A stretch of DNA of 64,000 nt, taken from contig RHPI01000260.1 of NCBI GenBank assembly GCA_009103225.1, forward strand, positions 653,250 to 717,249, written 5' to 3'. The position numbers were made by a program, and so were the translations under genes. This document shows, piece by piece, positions 12,934 through 24,563 of the stretch (the stretch's first letter is position 1; every line of letters begins with the position of its first letter). This DNA comes from Chlorokybus atmophyticus. Its lineage: Eukaryota; Streptophyta; Chlorokybophyceae; Chlorokybales; Chlorokybaceae. The notes under the pieces were generated by a model. It was not told the DNA's origin. It worked only from the letters and a program-made list of their open reading frames with translations, and did no database searches.

Positions 12934-15900
12934 ATGGATCTGCCGGACGACAGAGGTGAGAGACCCCTACTGCTGGTCTGCTCTGGTCTGGAGCTTCATC
13001 ATCTGGCATTGCTGCTGCACAGTGCACTGGACGGCGCTGTTGCCATGCGCACATGCATGCACGCACAGCCCTGCATGCGTATGCTTGTGCGCACATGCAC
13101 GCACATGTACACGAAGCAGAGGTGGGGTCGGAGGCTTCCTCTGTGGGCGAGGAGGAGGAGGACGCCGCTGTGTGGCTGCAGGACAAGCAGATCAAGTTTG
13201 TGAGGCTCATGTGGTGCGACAGCGCTGGACTGCGCCGCTGCAGGGTAATGACTGCTGGAAGCAAGCCAGGCCAAGGCTGGTTGTCTGATCACATGCTTCA
13301 TTCATTTCTGCCTCAGTTGCTGCTGCACAAGATGTGCTTTGAGCTGGTGATCGTGGTTATCGCTGTGAAAATGAGTGTGGACTGGGAATGTGTTTATGGT
13401 TGTGTTGTTGTTGGTTTGCTGCTGACAGCTGTCATGCACAACAGAGCAGCAATGAACACATTGTGTTGACTGCTTTCTCACCGCGAGCTTCAATTGCACC
13501 AATGGTTGCAGGAACTTCAGTCGCACCCCACGTAGTAATGAAACACCACAACTAGACTATGTCATATCAACGTGTATAAATGTTGTGCAGGTGATCCCGG
13601 CCTCGCGGTTCACTTCGGCATACTCACACGGCATCGGGCTGACCAAAGCCGTCATGTCCATGCCAGTATTCGCCGACACGTGAGTTTTGTTGAGCAGTTG
13701 CACACAACTCTCTAACACACACTTGTGTGACACGCACACACACACACACACACACACAGTCCAGCCGAAGGCAGCGGCCTGAGTGTCATCGGTGAAGTCC
13801 GCATTGTTCCGGACCCTCTCACCCTGCGGAGGTTGCCATGGTGAGTAGCAGTGGTTAGGTACGTCCAGTTTGATGTTGGTATGTATGTTGTGTGTGCTGC
13901 TGTTGGGTTCCCTCACCTAAGCACGGGTACGTGTGGTGTGGTGTGGTTGGAGCAGGCATCCATCCCATGCACTCTGCATCGTGGACATGCACGAGGCCCC
14001 TGGCCGTGTGTGGGACGCCTGCCCACGGAGCTGTCTGAAAAGAATCCTCTCGGATGCGATGACTGAGTTTGGATTGGTAGGCACCCTGTTGGCACGTCAT
14101 GTTGGCGAGATCACACAGCATTTGCCAACATAACGTGCGTGTGTTTTGCCCCCCAAAAAACTCACATTATCACGTGTCACGTGTCTCAATATCAGACTGT
14201 ACGAGTTGGCCTGGAGTTGGAGTTCATGTTGCTTAAGCCAACTGGAAGGTAGGCACATCTGTCTCAGCTGAACGACGACAGCAAGTGAGTATAGTGAGTA
14301 TACTCTGCAGCAAAGTTGCATTCGTAACAACCATCGTAAATTGGTTTTTCTCTTTTCTCTGGCAGCGGTCGCTTCGAGCCTGTTGACAATTCAGGCTACT
14401 GTCAATCTTCGGCATTCGACGCTCAAGCTGAGCTGCTGGACTCAATGATATCTACTCTTGCAGATGTTGGCATAACCGTTGAACAGGTACAAGTTCAAAG
14501 GTTTGAGTTGTTGAGTTCATCCCAACACAACAGAAGCAACGCATCGTGGATGTGTTAAACATGTCTCGTCAGGTGCATGCGGAGTCGTGCGGGGGTCAGT
14601 TTGAGCTGTGCCTTCATCACATGCCTGCGCTGGAAGCAGCGGACGCGCTGGTGCTTATGAAAGAGACGGTGACAGCTGTCGCTCATCGGCACGGGTTAAA
14701 GGCCTCTTTCATCCCCAAGTGGGTGGCAATGTTGGTTATGTACTCACCACGCGCGTGCTTGTTAGGCATGCTAACACACTCATTGATAGGATGTATGCCA
14801 ATTCAGCGGGAAGCGGTAGCCACTTCCACCTGTCCATAATGGATGATGATCAAAACGTCTTCGGTGCGCAAGTTGGTTCTGAGCGCCTTTCTTTGCATGG
14901 AGGAGGAGGCAATAGGTATGTTGGCACTCGCGCTGTCCTCCCCAACATGCCTTGTATCACCACTCTTTTAGTGACAAGCAAGGGTGTGGTATGTGTTGAT
15001 GTCCGTAGCGTGCTGCGCAGATTACCAAAGGGTTCACCGTCCAACTCCCGTTATGGCATGTCGCCGCTCGGCCAGCAGTTTGTGGCAGGCCTGCTGCACC
15101 ATCTCCCTGCCATGCTGCCATTCACTTGCCCTTTGCCAAACAGGTGAGCTATGCGTGCGTGTGTGCGTGTGTGGGTGTGTGGGTGCGTGGGTCAGCTGCC
15201 TGTATATGTGTGTGACTTGACTGCACTGCACTGTGCGTTGAACACTGTGTTTGCGCAGTTACCAACGCATTACGCCTGGCACGTGGAGCGGTGCGTACTG
15301 CTGCTGGGGTGTGGAAAACCGCGAGGCCTCGATACGTGTGTGCTCACCACCCGGCAGCCCCGCACAGGTGCACTAGTGTGCGGCTTGTTGTTGTTGCACA
15401 GTTGCACAAGTGCTGCAGAGTGAGACATGCACGCGATTGGCAGGTGTGTAACAATGTTGAGCTCAAGTGTCCCGATGGCGCGTGCAACCCGTACCTCGCG
15501 TTGGCCGCTGCAATCCTTTCTGGCATTGATGGCATACGCAAGAAACTTCCCTTGCCACCACCTGCAGGCACATTACTGATATCCCTGTATAGTCATCATA
15601 CATACACGCTTGCAACCATGTCACATGGTGTTTGGCTTAAAATCAGGACACACCGATCTTGACCTACAAGTGTGGAAATGGCAGATGAAGACCCGCATGC
15701 GTTAAGCGAGGATGAACGCGCGAGAAGCAACATCAAGAAGCTGCCGGCCACACTTTCAGAAGCGTTGGGTTGTCTAGAAAGGGACACTTTCTTGCAGCTG
15801 GGACTGGGATCTGACCTTGTCCAAGCGTACACCGCGGTGAAACAGGTTTGCTTTGGATGGGCTATACGGACTAATTCGATTTCAACTATATTCTTGTTAT

Positions 15901-16016
15901 CTGCTGATACTTTAGCTCTGCAGAGCGAGGTGAAGTTCTTTGGCAAGCTCAGTCCAGACGTTCGGGAAGAGGATGGATACACTGCAGAAGTGGCCACCCT
16001 GTTGCAGAAGCTGTGA
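12934..16016 (+). CDS. Glutamine synthetase type I/FluG-like ligase
   Basis: Members of this family ligate ammonia or an amine to the gamma-carboxyl of glutamate using ATP; the eukaryotic FluG/NodGS-like branch is often not a true glutamine synthetase, so the substrate is open. About 14 exons run from ATG 12934 (context GCCATGG), including 13120-13244, 13591-13679, 13760-13840, 13956-14076, 14196-14248, 14366-14486, 14573-14718, 14790-14917, 15021-15143, 15259-15367, 15444-15565, 15673-15845 and 15924-16016. Visible motifs are GLELEFMLL, the nucleotide/glutamate loop [12 protein letters not shown], the [18 protein letters not shown] block followed by EASIRV, and the C-terminal region of GSI enzymes. 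The N-terminal amidohydrolase domain of plant NodGS and fungal FluG is absent. The donor near 15565 is not a clean GT (CAG followed by GC), so that exon end is uncertain. Intron 3 ends in a CA repeat. Confidence 0.9.
13735..13758 (+). repeat. (CA)n microsatellite forming an intron 3' end
   Basis: The repeat runs straight into the CAG acceptor at 13757-13759 of the glutamine synthetase-like gene. Confidence 0.9.
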
Positions 16017-16611
16017 TTCTGTTGGAGCATCACTTGAAAGGTGGTGGGACCTTGTTGATAGCTAGTGCGCGGAGCTGTCGAATGTATCTATGAGATTTAC
16101 CACCGGGAGGGTCATGCTTCCTGGTTGCATGGTTTGCTTATACACGTAACAATTGGCTGAAACAATTGACAGTATATGCCAAGTGCCAACCGCAGTAAGG
16201 ATGCAGTTTCTGGTGTTGCAATTGTTTGGCCATAGCTGAGGTTGACTTACACCGAGCATGCACGCAGATAGAGATGAGGGCTGCCAGCTACAACTGTGCA
16301 GCATGCATAGAGACAAGCATCCGCTAGCATGAAATAGGTGGCTATCGGTATCGCGGCACACACCATGCTCGTGCTCGCAGATCAGCATGCAAACGTTTCC
16401 AATAATACAAGATAATGACGATCGCGCAAAATTTTGTTGCTCTCTGCCACACAATTTACGCCATACATCCATTGGTGCAATGTGGTCAGAATCCGCTTCA
16501 GCATTAAGGACGTTGATGCTGACTGCTGAGTGCAACAACCAGACATGTATGAATCAACAACAGCAGATGAGACGACAAGCTGTTACTAGTAGATGAAACG
16601 GTTCAACTGGG
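16017..16611. other. Convergent 3' intergenic region
   Basis: It lies between the stop of the glutamine synthetase-like gene and the stop of the Kdo transferase gene. It should hold both 3' ends. I see no gene or strong repeat. Confidence 0.6.
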
Positions 16612-19196
16612 TCAAGTGACATGCCGAGCGCGCACATGTGCACTCAGAAAGCTGTGTACTGCGTCCAAGTACACACTGCGCACAGCCTGTGATGCTGCCT
16701 CAGCCGCGTCTTGTGCAGCCTTTGCCCTCTCATCTCTCAGCTGTGTATCAGCCAGCAGCTGCGCGACTATGCTAGCGAGCTCGCAGCCGTCTCTGACCTG
16801 CATTGATGTGTGGATGTGTCTATGCAGTCGTTTTGCTGTTGCAAATGTAGGCAACACCATCAAGTGCAAACGCACTCGCTCACTACAGTACTCCAAACTA
16901 TTGCGACTTCTGTATGCAGATATAAACATCATTCACCGAAACAAGGACAAGAACAGGCGGACTGGATGTCGGGTAAGATGACCACGCACACAGCCTCGAG
17001 TTGACATGTTTTGCACTCATGCGTAACAAGCTTGCGTAATTAGCGCATTGCTAACATTGGGTTGTCAATATATTGTCATGCACAAGTCATTGTGTACCTG
17101 CCATATGGCGGCCGGGACAGTACCATTGAGGGTGCGCACCAAGCTTGAGAACTGTCCCAGATGACAACCTGTGACGGACTGGATTTTAGCCACTATACTA
17201 TGCTTATATCACACTGCATGCTAGCTGCAATATGCATGTGCAATGAATTGCACTGGCTGACCTGAAGGCAGAGAATGGTGTACCTGTCATGACGGCACAG
17301 CCCAGCTGTGCTGCCTCAACAATATTGTGGCCAGTTGCTCCCTGCACGAGAGAGTTCCCAACGAACGCAATACCACACGCGGCGTAGAACGCTTTCAACT
17401 CGCCTGAAGGAGAAGACGAGTGACTGCTGTGTATGTGTGAGTGAAGTGCAACACTCATACTGCACACTGTTTACTCACCAAGCGTGTTCACGATGTAAAC
17501 ATCAGCGGGTTCAGCAGCAGAGTGACCACCCGCTCGCAAGCACACAGCAAGCCCTTGTCTTTGCAAGTCCTGTACACACGTGAACACGCGTGGTTAACGC
17601 TGACTGTCAAGCATGCCAGAGTTGGGTGTCATGGCTTGCTCTCTACCTTGACAATGCGCTCTGTCCGTGACGTATGCCGTGGGGCAATGATGGTTAGGAG
17701 ATCAGGCCACTGCTGCACGAGTGCTCTGTGAACGCGGCCGGCCACTACACAGAGTGCCCTGATCAGCCAGTGTATCAGTAGCAAGAAGCACAACAAGTGC
17801 CAACACAAACATGCGCTGTACCAATGCCCATGCATGCTTCCCTCATACCTTGCTCCTCGCCCGCGTGCGTGGAAGCAGCCAGCCACACTGGCCTGCCGAC
17901 AATTACAGTTGCGTGGATCTCTTCGACAGCGCTTGCCAGCATGTGGTCCTTGCTATCTGGCTTATAGACTGACAACGTATACACACATGTAAGTCACCGA
18001 GTGACTGTGCATGCATATCTCACAACATTGATGCCATTATACGTGTAATAATACACTGCATTAGCCGATTTACCAGGGAAGAGCTTCAGGTTGCCCGGTG
18101 AACGTATCAGTCGATCGGCAGGTGCGCCCAGTAGCAGCAGCCGCTGTGCCTCATCATCATCCTAAGCACGGAAGCACGCTTGTCCTGAGCAAAGAGTGCT
18201 CTGCATGACGCGCATGCATGCTTTGCAGCGTGAACGTGTGCGAGCTTGCTACTTACCATGGCGATAATCGATGTTATGGTTTGCAGCATTCCCTTCACCA
18301 TGTCTCTCCCACCAGGCAAAGCGCACCACCGAGCTGCGCTACGAGGTGATATGCGCGCGTTGATGAGAGCTATTGGGACCTATGAGGCGCATTGAAGCAG
18401 CATTGTCTACCAATAACAGAGAAGATCACGAGCTGAAGACAGCACACAACATGCGTAGGTTTTCTAATCTCAATCTGGCGTGTTGCACGACTCCCAAACT
18501 AAGCTACGTAGCTTTTCAATTTCAAGACTAAACTCAGACTAAGAACGCCTGGATTCAATGCATGTGGCCAAGCAAGCAGCGCACAATATGGTAGACATGC
18601 TTCAATGTAGCTGGACGACGAACGGATCCCGGGCAACATACCTTTCTGCGTGCTGCTTCGGCAATGGTGTTGGGCCAGAGCTCAGACTCGACCAGCAGCA
18701 GCGCTGAGGGTTCGGCCTGGTCGAACCAGGCTTTGACAGCTCTGGGCGTGTCAATGGGAGCCTGGCAGGCGGCGACTGAGGCTAAGGGAGAGGTGCAGTT
18801 CAGCGGACTGGCAGCCTTCCCAGCTAGGGTTTGAGCTGCCGCAGCGTCGCAGGCGGTGAGCAGCACCCTCAGCGGGCGGCGGCGGAGCTCCTTGCGCTCT
18901 GCCACCTCCTTGACGAGGGGCAGGGCGGCGGTGACTTCTCCGAGGGAAGCGCCATGCACCCAGAGGGTGATGGTGTCAGTGGCGTGGCTGTCGTCATCGC
19001 CGACGCCGACACCCACGCCGTCGCCGCCGCCATTGGCCCTGCGAGGCAAGCCCAGACGCAGCAGCGGCTCCAGTAGCCATGTCAGGGCATAGTACACCCT
19101 CTGCGCATTGACAGGCAGCACCACATGATGCTCCTCCTCCTGTTCTTCCTGATCCTCCTTCCCCACCCTCGCCGCCGCCTGCAATGGCGACCCCAT
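16612..19196 (-). CDS. 3-deoxy-D-manno-octulosonic acid (Kdo) transferase, KdtA/WaaA-like (GT30)
   Basis: KdtA transfers Kdo from CMP-Kdo to a lipid A-type acceptor; plants keep a mitochondrial version of uncertain product. The first exon (19196 to about 18641) encodes a short hydrophobic anchor (YYALTWLLEPLLRLGLP), then LWVHGASLGEV, matching the WVHAASVGE signature, then APIDTPRAVKAWFDQ and LLLVESELWPN, all GT30 hallmarks. Later exons give LINARISPRSSARW, GNLKLFPG, IVGRPVWLAASTHAGEE (the 'AgSTH.gEE' motif), RHTSRTERIV, GELKAFYAACGIAFVGNSL, and the C-terminal GHNIVEAAQLG nucleotide-sugar block, then a helical tail ending in TGA. The insertion rich in Asp/Gly near 19000 (coded by GGNGGNGTN-like repeats) is unusual and is probably a loop. 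The start is the ATG at 19196; no clear mitochondrial presequence was seen. Confidence 0.9.
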
Positions 19197-19808
19197 CCAC
19201 CTCACTGCGTACAGGGCGCCACCTTTCTGCGTCACACTGCTTTGCTGCAGAGTGCACTATAGAACGGTGGTAATGCGACCATGCACAGGCGATAAGCGCA
19301 GCATGCACAGGCGTTGCTCTTACAAGCGCAACATGCACAGGCGTTGCTCTTACAAGCGCATCGCTCCACATAGGTACCTACTGATGATGCTATGGCCAGA
19401 CTAATCACAACATCAGCAGTGTACCAAGAGCCAGCAACTCCATAGGTACTCAAGTGTACAGGGAATGGTGGACCGCTTGCAGGGTGCCCTGCGGGCACCA
19501 TCCTATGCCACCAGCAGCACACGCACAAGACTACGAATGCTACAAATTTAACATATAAGTGAGAGCAGGAGAGGAACACGAAGCATTGCAAGCCTAATGC
19601 ATGCATATCGATACTGGCCCAGCAAACAACGTTTGCAAACGCCATGCCACAAGTCGAGGAGTGCACAACAACCAGTCCATGTACGTATGAAGCCAATGCA
19701 GTAACCAACAGTATACTCTACAAAGCGCTCCAGACATCCACAGTTGTCTGTACACTGTACACTGTACAGTTACACATGGCACCTCTCAACACCCTCCAAA
19801 CATAGCTT
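19197..19808. other. Intergenic region between the MePCE-like and Kdo transferase genes
   Basis: Both neighbours read leftwards, so this holds the Kdo transferase promoter and the 3' flank of the MePCE-like gene. It contains a 30-bp tandem repeat at 19296-19355. No gene is seen. Confidence 0.55.
19296..19355 (+). repeat. Two tandem copies of a 30-bp unit
   Basis: Units 19296-19325 and 19326-19355 differ at one visible position; partial units flank them (ATGCACAGGCG before, GCGCA after). They lie about 100-160 bp upstream of the Kdo transferase start. Confidence 0.9.
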
Positions 19809-21874
19809 CTACTTGACGCATTTGTACATGGTGCGGTTGAACCCAACAGTGCTTCCCGGTGTGGCGTCCGTGATGACGTCGACGGAAGTGAAGCCCACCT
19901 CATCCTTGAGATAATCCGGGAACTGGTCTGGGTAAATTCGCATCAACTTAAAGTTCTCTTTGGCTGTCTCAGACACATTGCGCTTGGACTTGTAGGACGA
20001 TATCGGCTGCGGCTCCAGGATCAGAACTCCACCAGGACTCAAACTCTGCATAAACAAGGTACAAAGCATTTATAGCTGTAGCGCATCTGAGCTGTAGCGC
20101 ATGTTGATGGTAGGTCTGAAAGGCAATGATACATAAGGCAAACTACTTGCTTTGTGTATCTTGTTGAATAGCTTCATGATGCCTTCGTCGCCCCAATTAA
20201 GGTGTATCCATTTGGTCACGCTCAAGCTGCCAAGACACCCATCAGCTATCGCATTGTAGCACAGTGCATGAGGCCATCAATGCGCATGTTCCGGAAAAGG
20301 CAATCACTCACTTGCATTACATTAAGTTAGGGAGGCACAGAGATCAATGAGCTTGATAGTTGCGCCCCTCTCAACCACAATGACTCTGCTGACGGACCAT
20401 TAACAGCAAGACGCCGACAACACGCTAACAGCATGTAAACAAGACAGCAATTAGCGTACCACAGTATGACGTCCCAGCGGCCTCCGTCGCCAGCTACATC
20501 TCGTTCCACGTAGTTCTCACGACGGAATGACACATTCTCGGGGTACGTGTCGATTGATAGCGGCGCAGCGCCATCACTGGACGCGCGTAGCCGCTGCTGC
20601 TCTTGCCTCAAGTGAGAGCGTGCACTGGAGATCAACACTGCAGATATAGACATATGCGCTCAATTATGGACTGAACCGGATAAGCAAGCATTCCCTGTCA
20701 CCATGAATGCTGAGTGCATCAGTAAGGCACTTGACAGCCCACACATATCTGTACATATACATGAGCACCTGCACCAGATTCAGGCACATGCCAGCACTCC
20801 AACGCGCTACCAACCACTTCAATTTCCTACCCACCACCGCTTGCTCACCAATGTCAATGTCAATGCCGAGTGCTTCCATGCAGCTGAACCTCTCCGCTGA
20901 CACATTACAAGAACAGTTGACTTGAATAACTGTCATTGCAAAACAGCACACATGCAAGGGTGTGGTAGGACTGGGTGGGGGAGGAGCCCTTAGCTGAAGG
21001 CAAGTGAAGCAAGCTCGCTTACCAACGGCGAGCGTGATGAGGCCCTCATTGCAGCCGATATCCAGCAGGCGCTTGCCCTCAAACCACTCGCGCTGCAGCA
21101 GCCGAAGGCGAGGGTCCTCCTCCAGCGTCTTGCCTAGCTGGGCCAGGAGAGCGGAGATAAAGACATGCACTAGTCTAAATATGCTCACATGTTGTGTACA
21201 TCGATGCGCCAAGTATCCTTGGGCATTTAGAGGCATGCATGCATGTGCGCGTGTTGAACGCTTGTGAGCACAGTGTTCAACCAGTACAAATGCAATACAT
21301 GCTTGTGTGCAGCTCCACAGGTGACAGGTGGCAGGACGAAGCAGCACTTGATCCGGATGATCGTTGTGCTTGCTGACATGTGTTGCTCTCAAGATGCGCA
21401 TGCATGCCACACTGAACTCACCCTATAGCCATAGTAGCTATGATAGTTGCCGTATATAAACGCCTCCTTTTTGCGCTTCTGCTTGTCCTTCTGCTGCTTG
21501 GCGGTCCCAGCCTGACCTTTGCGCTGCAGTTGATGGAACAAGCTTGGGGCGAAGGCGTTGTGCTGCTCGCCTTTGCGCTTCTTGTTGTCAGGCTTGGCTG
21601 GATTCCTGTCATCCTCTTCAACAACCGTAGCCTGTTCGTCAGCAGCACCGCCGCCTCCACCGTCCTCCCTGGCCACCTCTTCCCTGGCCTGGTCACTGAC
21701 CTCCACTACAGCAGCAGCTGCTGCAGCAGTAGAAGCTACTACTTCCGCACTGCTGCATACCACATGCAAACCCCGCTTCCTCCTCATCACCTCCAAACCA
21801 GCCGACCCAACGCCGCCACCGCCACCGCCACCGCTGCCGCCGCTGCCCCAGTACAGTGTTAAGGCACAGTGCAT
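19809..21874 (-). CDS. Bin3/MePCE-type RNA 5'-gamma-phosphate methyltransferase
   Basis: Bin3-family enzymes methylate the 5' gamma-phosphate of small Pol III RNAs (7SK and U6 in animals) using SAM. The first exon (about 21874-21423) encodes a long low-complexity, Ala/Gly/Asp-rich and then Lys-rich leader ending in YGNYHSYYGYR, the conserved family entry motif. The next exon (about 21140-21025) gives EEDPRLRLLQREWFEGKRLL followed by DIGCNEGLITLAVG, the SAM-binding motif I. Exon 20880-20830 encodes the motif II ALGIDIDIG region. The 20640-20465 exon has FRRENYVERD and WDVIL; 20230-20150 has LSVTKWIHLNWGDEGI, the signature of this family, and the last exon has GGVLILEPQPISSYK, ending in a short conserved strand. 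The order and spacing match animal MePCE. The start is uncertain because the leader is repetitive. Confidence 0.92.
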
Positions 21875-21921
21875 TGGACGCTACAGTGGCATTGCTAGTC
21901 AATACACCGCATTGACTGACA

Positions 21922-21930
21922 TTAGGGTTT
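21922..21930 (+). promoter_or_regulatory. Telo-box between the MePCE-like gene and TRAPPC4
   Basis: TTAGGGTTT, an exact complement of the plant telo-box AAACCCTAA, sits 48 bp upstream of the MePCE-like start and about 136 bp upstream of the TRAPPC4 start, in the 191-bp interval between the two divergent genes. Confidence 0.6.
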
Positions 21931-22065
21931 CTAACAGAAATCTTCTCTGTGCCATTTGTTGTGGCACCTTTTGTCCAGGAGGTTGCGGCGGGGAGGCGGT
22001 GGCGGTGGATGTGTTTGTGGCTGGCATTATGCTGTCGTTGTTCAGCGTAGTTGTTGTCTGAGGGC

Positions 22066-22845
22066 ATGTCGTCGTCGTCCTCCGGGCCGTCTCTTATCTT
22101 CTCCCTCTACGTCATCAACAAGTCCGGCGGGCTGATCTACAACAAGGTGTGTGCTTTTGGGGAGGTTGTTGTGTGGTGCAGTAAGCACAGTGTTTTTCTG
22201 TCGAGCTTGAGATTGAGGGTTGCCAATGGCTGTAAGCAGGATTTTGCGGCCATAGTGAAGCTTGACACAAACGACTGCCTACGTTTGGCATCCATTTGGC
22301 ACTCCCTGCACGCCATATCCAAGGAGCTGTCTCCGGTGCCGGGTTGCACAGGCATTGAAACGCTTGAGGCTGACACTTTCGACCTCCATTGCTATCAAAC
22401 GCTCACTGGTATGAACACTGGCAATCATCACCATATATGTGTGCACGGTCTTATTGCCGCTCCACACATGTCATCTAGCCCGGGGTAGGGTTGTTTATGG
22501 TGCACCGTGTGTCTTGTTTTGGCGTTGCGAGTGTCGTCACGCGCGTGTTGATAACACTGGTACAGCACTTGCGCTTTGCACTGCTATGCAGGTGACACGC
22601 TCAAAACATTTTGTTATGGGATGTTTACCTGAAGTGCATACTCTTGTTATGCAGGCACAAAGTTTTTTGTGACCACAGAGCCCAAAGCGCAGAACGTCGA
22701 GGCCCTGTTGAAAGTGATATACGAGCTGTACGCGGAGTACGTGCTAAAAAATCCGTTCTACGAGGTGGAGATGCCCATTCGCGTCGAGCTGTTTGACCAA
22801 CATTTGGCTCAAGCAGTGCGCCGTGACAAGGTTGCTGGGCGCTGA
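22066..22845 (+). CDS. TRAPPC4: TRAPP complex subunit 4 (TRAPPC4/Trs23, synbindin-like)
   Basis: This small longin-fold subunit of the TRAPP complex helps activate Rab1/Ypt1 in ER-Golgi and Golgi traffic. Three exons: 22066-22146, 22240-22408 and 22655-22845; phases agree. The N-terminal strand SLIFSLYVINKSGGLIYNK and the later FDLHCYQTLTGTKFFVTTEP and LYAEYVLKNPFYEVEMPIR are diagnostic of TRAPPC4. At about 147 residues it is full length for the plant form and lacks the PDZ-like insertion of the animal protein. The start ATG is followed by a Ser run. It shares a short promoter with the MePCE-like gene and is followed within 80 bp by PRA1. Confidence 0.95.
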
Positions 22846-22871
22846 AGAGGGTGGGAATAGAGTTGAAGTAG

Positions 22872-22880
22872 TTGGGGTTT
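22872..22880 (+). promoter_or_regulatory. Telo-box-like motif upstream of PRA1
   Basis: TTGGGGTTT lies about 40 bp upstream of the PRA1 start. It is a degenerate match and is weak by itself. Confidence 0.3.
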
Positions 22881-22920
22881 CGCCGGGCGGTTTTCCGAGT
22901 GCACAGCGATAACAGCCGCA

Positions 22921-23559
22921 ATGGATTGGGGGAATGTGACGGCAGATGAGCTGATATCAGCGCTCCGGGAGGTTGATTGGCGCATGCCTCCGCGTCCGCT
23001 AACCGAATTTTTCAGTGTCAGTCGATTTGCCGTGCCGGGAAGCCGCGACAAGTGGCTGTCCAGGGTCAAGTGCAATGTGTACTACTACCGCACCAACTAC
23101 TTTGGCATGGTGCTGTTGTGCCTCGGAGTTGCCTTCGCCCGCAACATGCTTTCCATCTTTCCGGTCTGCCTGACCGCTTTTGCCCTTCTCTGCACCAACG
23201 ACACCTTCGCCATGGCCATCAATGAGCAGCTCACGCGGCTCGTGCGCTCTATCAACCCGCCGCTTGCATCAAAGCTCCGGGCTCCATTGGCAGGGCCGGG
23301 GAAGTCGGGCTCTCGGCAGTCCCTGTACATACTGGGTCAGAAGCGACAACATGTTGTTGTGGAGCTGTCGGTGGCCAGCGCGGGGCTCCTTTACTTGACG
23401 AGCGCTGTTGTCACGGTGGCCGGTGGGCTTCTGTTAGGTCTAGGTGCAACACTGCTGCACGCCTCGCTGCGCACGCCAAATCTTAAGGCCCGCCTCAGCA
23501 GCTATCGAGCTGACTTTCGTGCGGTGTGGCGCGGCAACAATTCCTTTGCAGACTTGTAG
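22921..23559 (+). CDS. PRA1-family (prenylated Rab acceptor) membrane protein
   Basis: PRA1 proteins are small endomembrane proteins that bind prenylated Rabs and shape ER-Golgi traffic. This is a single-exon ORF of 212 residues, typical for the family. The signature RPLTEFFSVSRFAVP is followed by VYYYRTNYFGMVLL (the family's 'NvxYyrxNY' motif), two hydrophobic pairs (about residues 62-100 and 147-180), and a polar C-terminus. It is intronless, in contrast to every other complete gene here, which could reflect a retrocopy, but PRA1 genes are often intronless in plants. It starts only 75 bp after the TRAPPC4 stop. Confidence 0.9.
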   Translation: MDWGNVTADELISALREVDWRMPPRPLTEFFSVSRFAVPGSRDKWLSRVKCNVYYYRTNYFGMVLLCLGVAFARNMLSIFPVCLTAFALLCTNDTFAMAINEQLTRLVRSINPPLASKLRAPLAGPGKSGSRQSLYILGQKRQHVVVELSVASAGLLYLTSAVVTVAGGLLLGLGATLLHASLRTPNLKARLSSYRADFRAVWRGNNSFADL

Positions 23560-24296
23560 TGCGTTGTGATGGGCAGTTCTGGACACCTTCTGCTCAACTT
23601 GCCATGTTTTGGGCCTGCGTGCTTTGCTCTTAAGGGGTGCAGTTGTGTTGGTTTCAACCAATTCCTGTAACTAGTTCGTCGGTTATAGTTCGACACTATG
23701 GAGTGCAGCAAGTGGAGTGTCAGCCACACAGCTTTGAATATAATGCTTGTGCATGTGCTTATATGTTGTCCAGCCCTTATCAGATACGCATCTGGCAGGT
23801 AAACAACTCATGACTGGTGCATGCCGTGTGCATGGATTGGTTGCATGCATGACATCTCCGTTGCATCTTGTGTTACACGAGATGTGTACGCAAGTTGTGT
23901 ACACAAGAGTTGCATAATAGTGAATGCTAAGGTCGGTAGCTATGCAAGTGCAGCACCAGCAGACGAGATAGGTAGGCACATAGGACTCGAGTGGGACCAA
24001 GACAGAGTTAAGCACAACACTAGCACACATTGGGAGTAAAACATATAGGAGTAAGACTCTATCACTGCTAGACCCTCATGTAGCAACGGTGGGGCTGTAG
24101 CAAGCATGGAGATAGCACGGGTACGTAGAGGCAAGCACATGCAGAGCGCAGCAGGCAGATCTAGAGGTAAAGGTTAGCCCATGGAGTACAAGCGCTCGCA
24201 GCATGCACAATGACATAGACGAACACGTTGATGTCACAATATCGACATCATTACGACCTGACAAACAAATGTATCACCTGACCTAAGACTCAAGGC

Positions 24297-24343
24297 GTTG
24301 TAAGCTTACAACACCTAAATGTTGGAATGTTGTAGCTTACAAC
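24297..24343. repeat. Perfect palindrome plus a near copy
   Basis: GTTGTAAGCTTACAAC at 24297-24312 is a perfect 16-bp palindrome; GTTGTAGCTTACAAC at 24329-24343 is nearly the same, with one base missing at the centre. Confidence 0.9.
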
Positions 24344-24363
24344 ACGTTTTGACAGAAACGGCA

Positions 24364-24563
24364 TCACCTGTCTGAGGAAGGAAGGCCACACCCTCTGGCC
24401 TCAAGCACATCATGTGCGACACGGAGTGACGCTTGCACGCTGCGGCACGCACATTTGAGATGGTAGGGGAGCTCCGGCCACAGTAACCGCACGGTGTGAT
24501 GGGGCCTCGATTGCGGCCCTGTTGTGATATGTAAGGGCCTTTCAATATCCACTGGCAAGACAC
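24364..24563 (-). pseudogene. Zinc-finger-like fragment, possibly from a DNA transposon
   Basis: On the minus strand this reads a short peptide with PCGYCGRSS, then SNVRAAACKRHSVSH, a CxxC...CxxH-x4-H arrangement that loosely resembles BED-type fingers at the start of hAT-family transposases. No transposase catalytic region follows. It ends in a donor-like CAG/GTGATG. The similarity is weak and I cannot exclude chance. Confidence 0.3.

Noticed and set aside
21389-22061. Long plus-strand frames opposite the MePCE-like first exon
   Set aside because: They are the antisense of the Ala/Gly-rich leader and have no conserved features.
22921-23559. PRA1 as a retrocopy because it has no introns
   Set aside because: No poly(A) tail or target duplication was seen, and plant PRA1 genes are commonly intronless.
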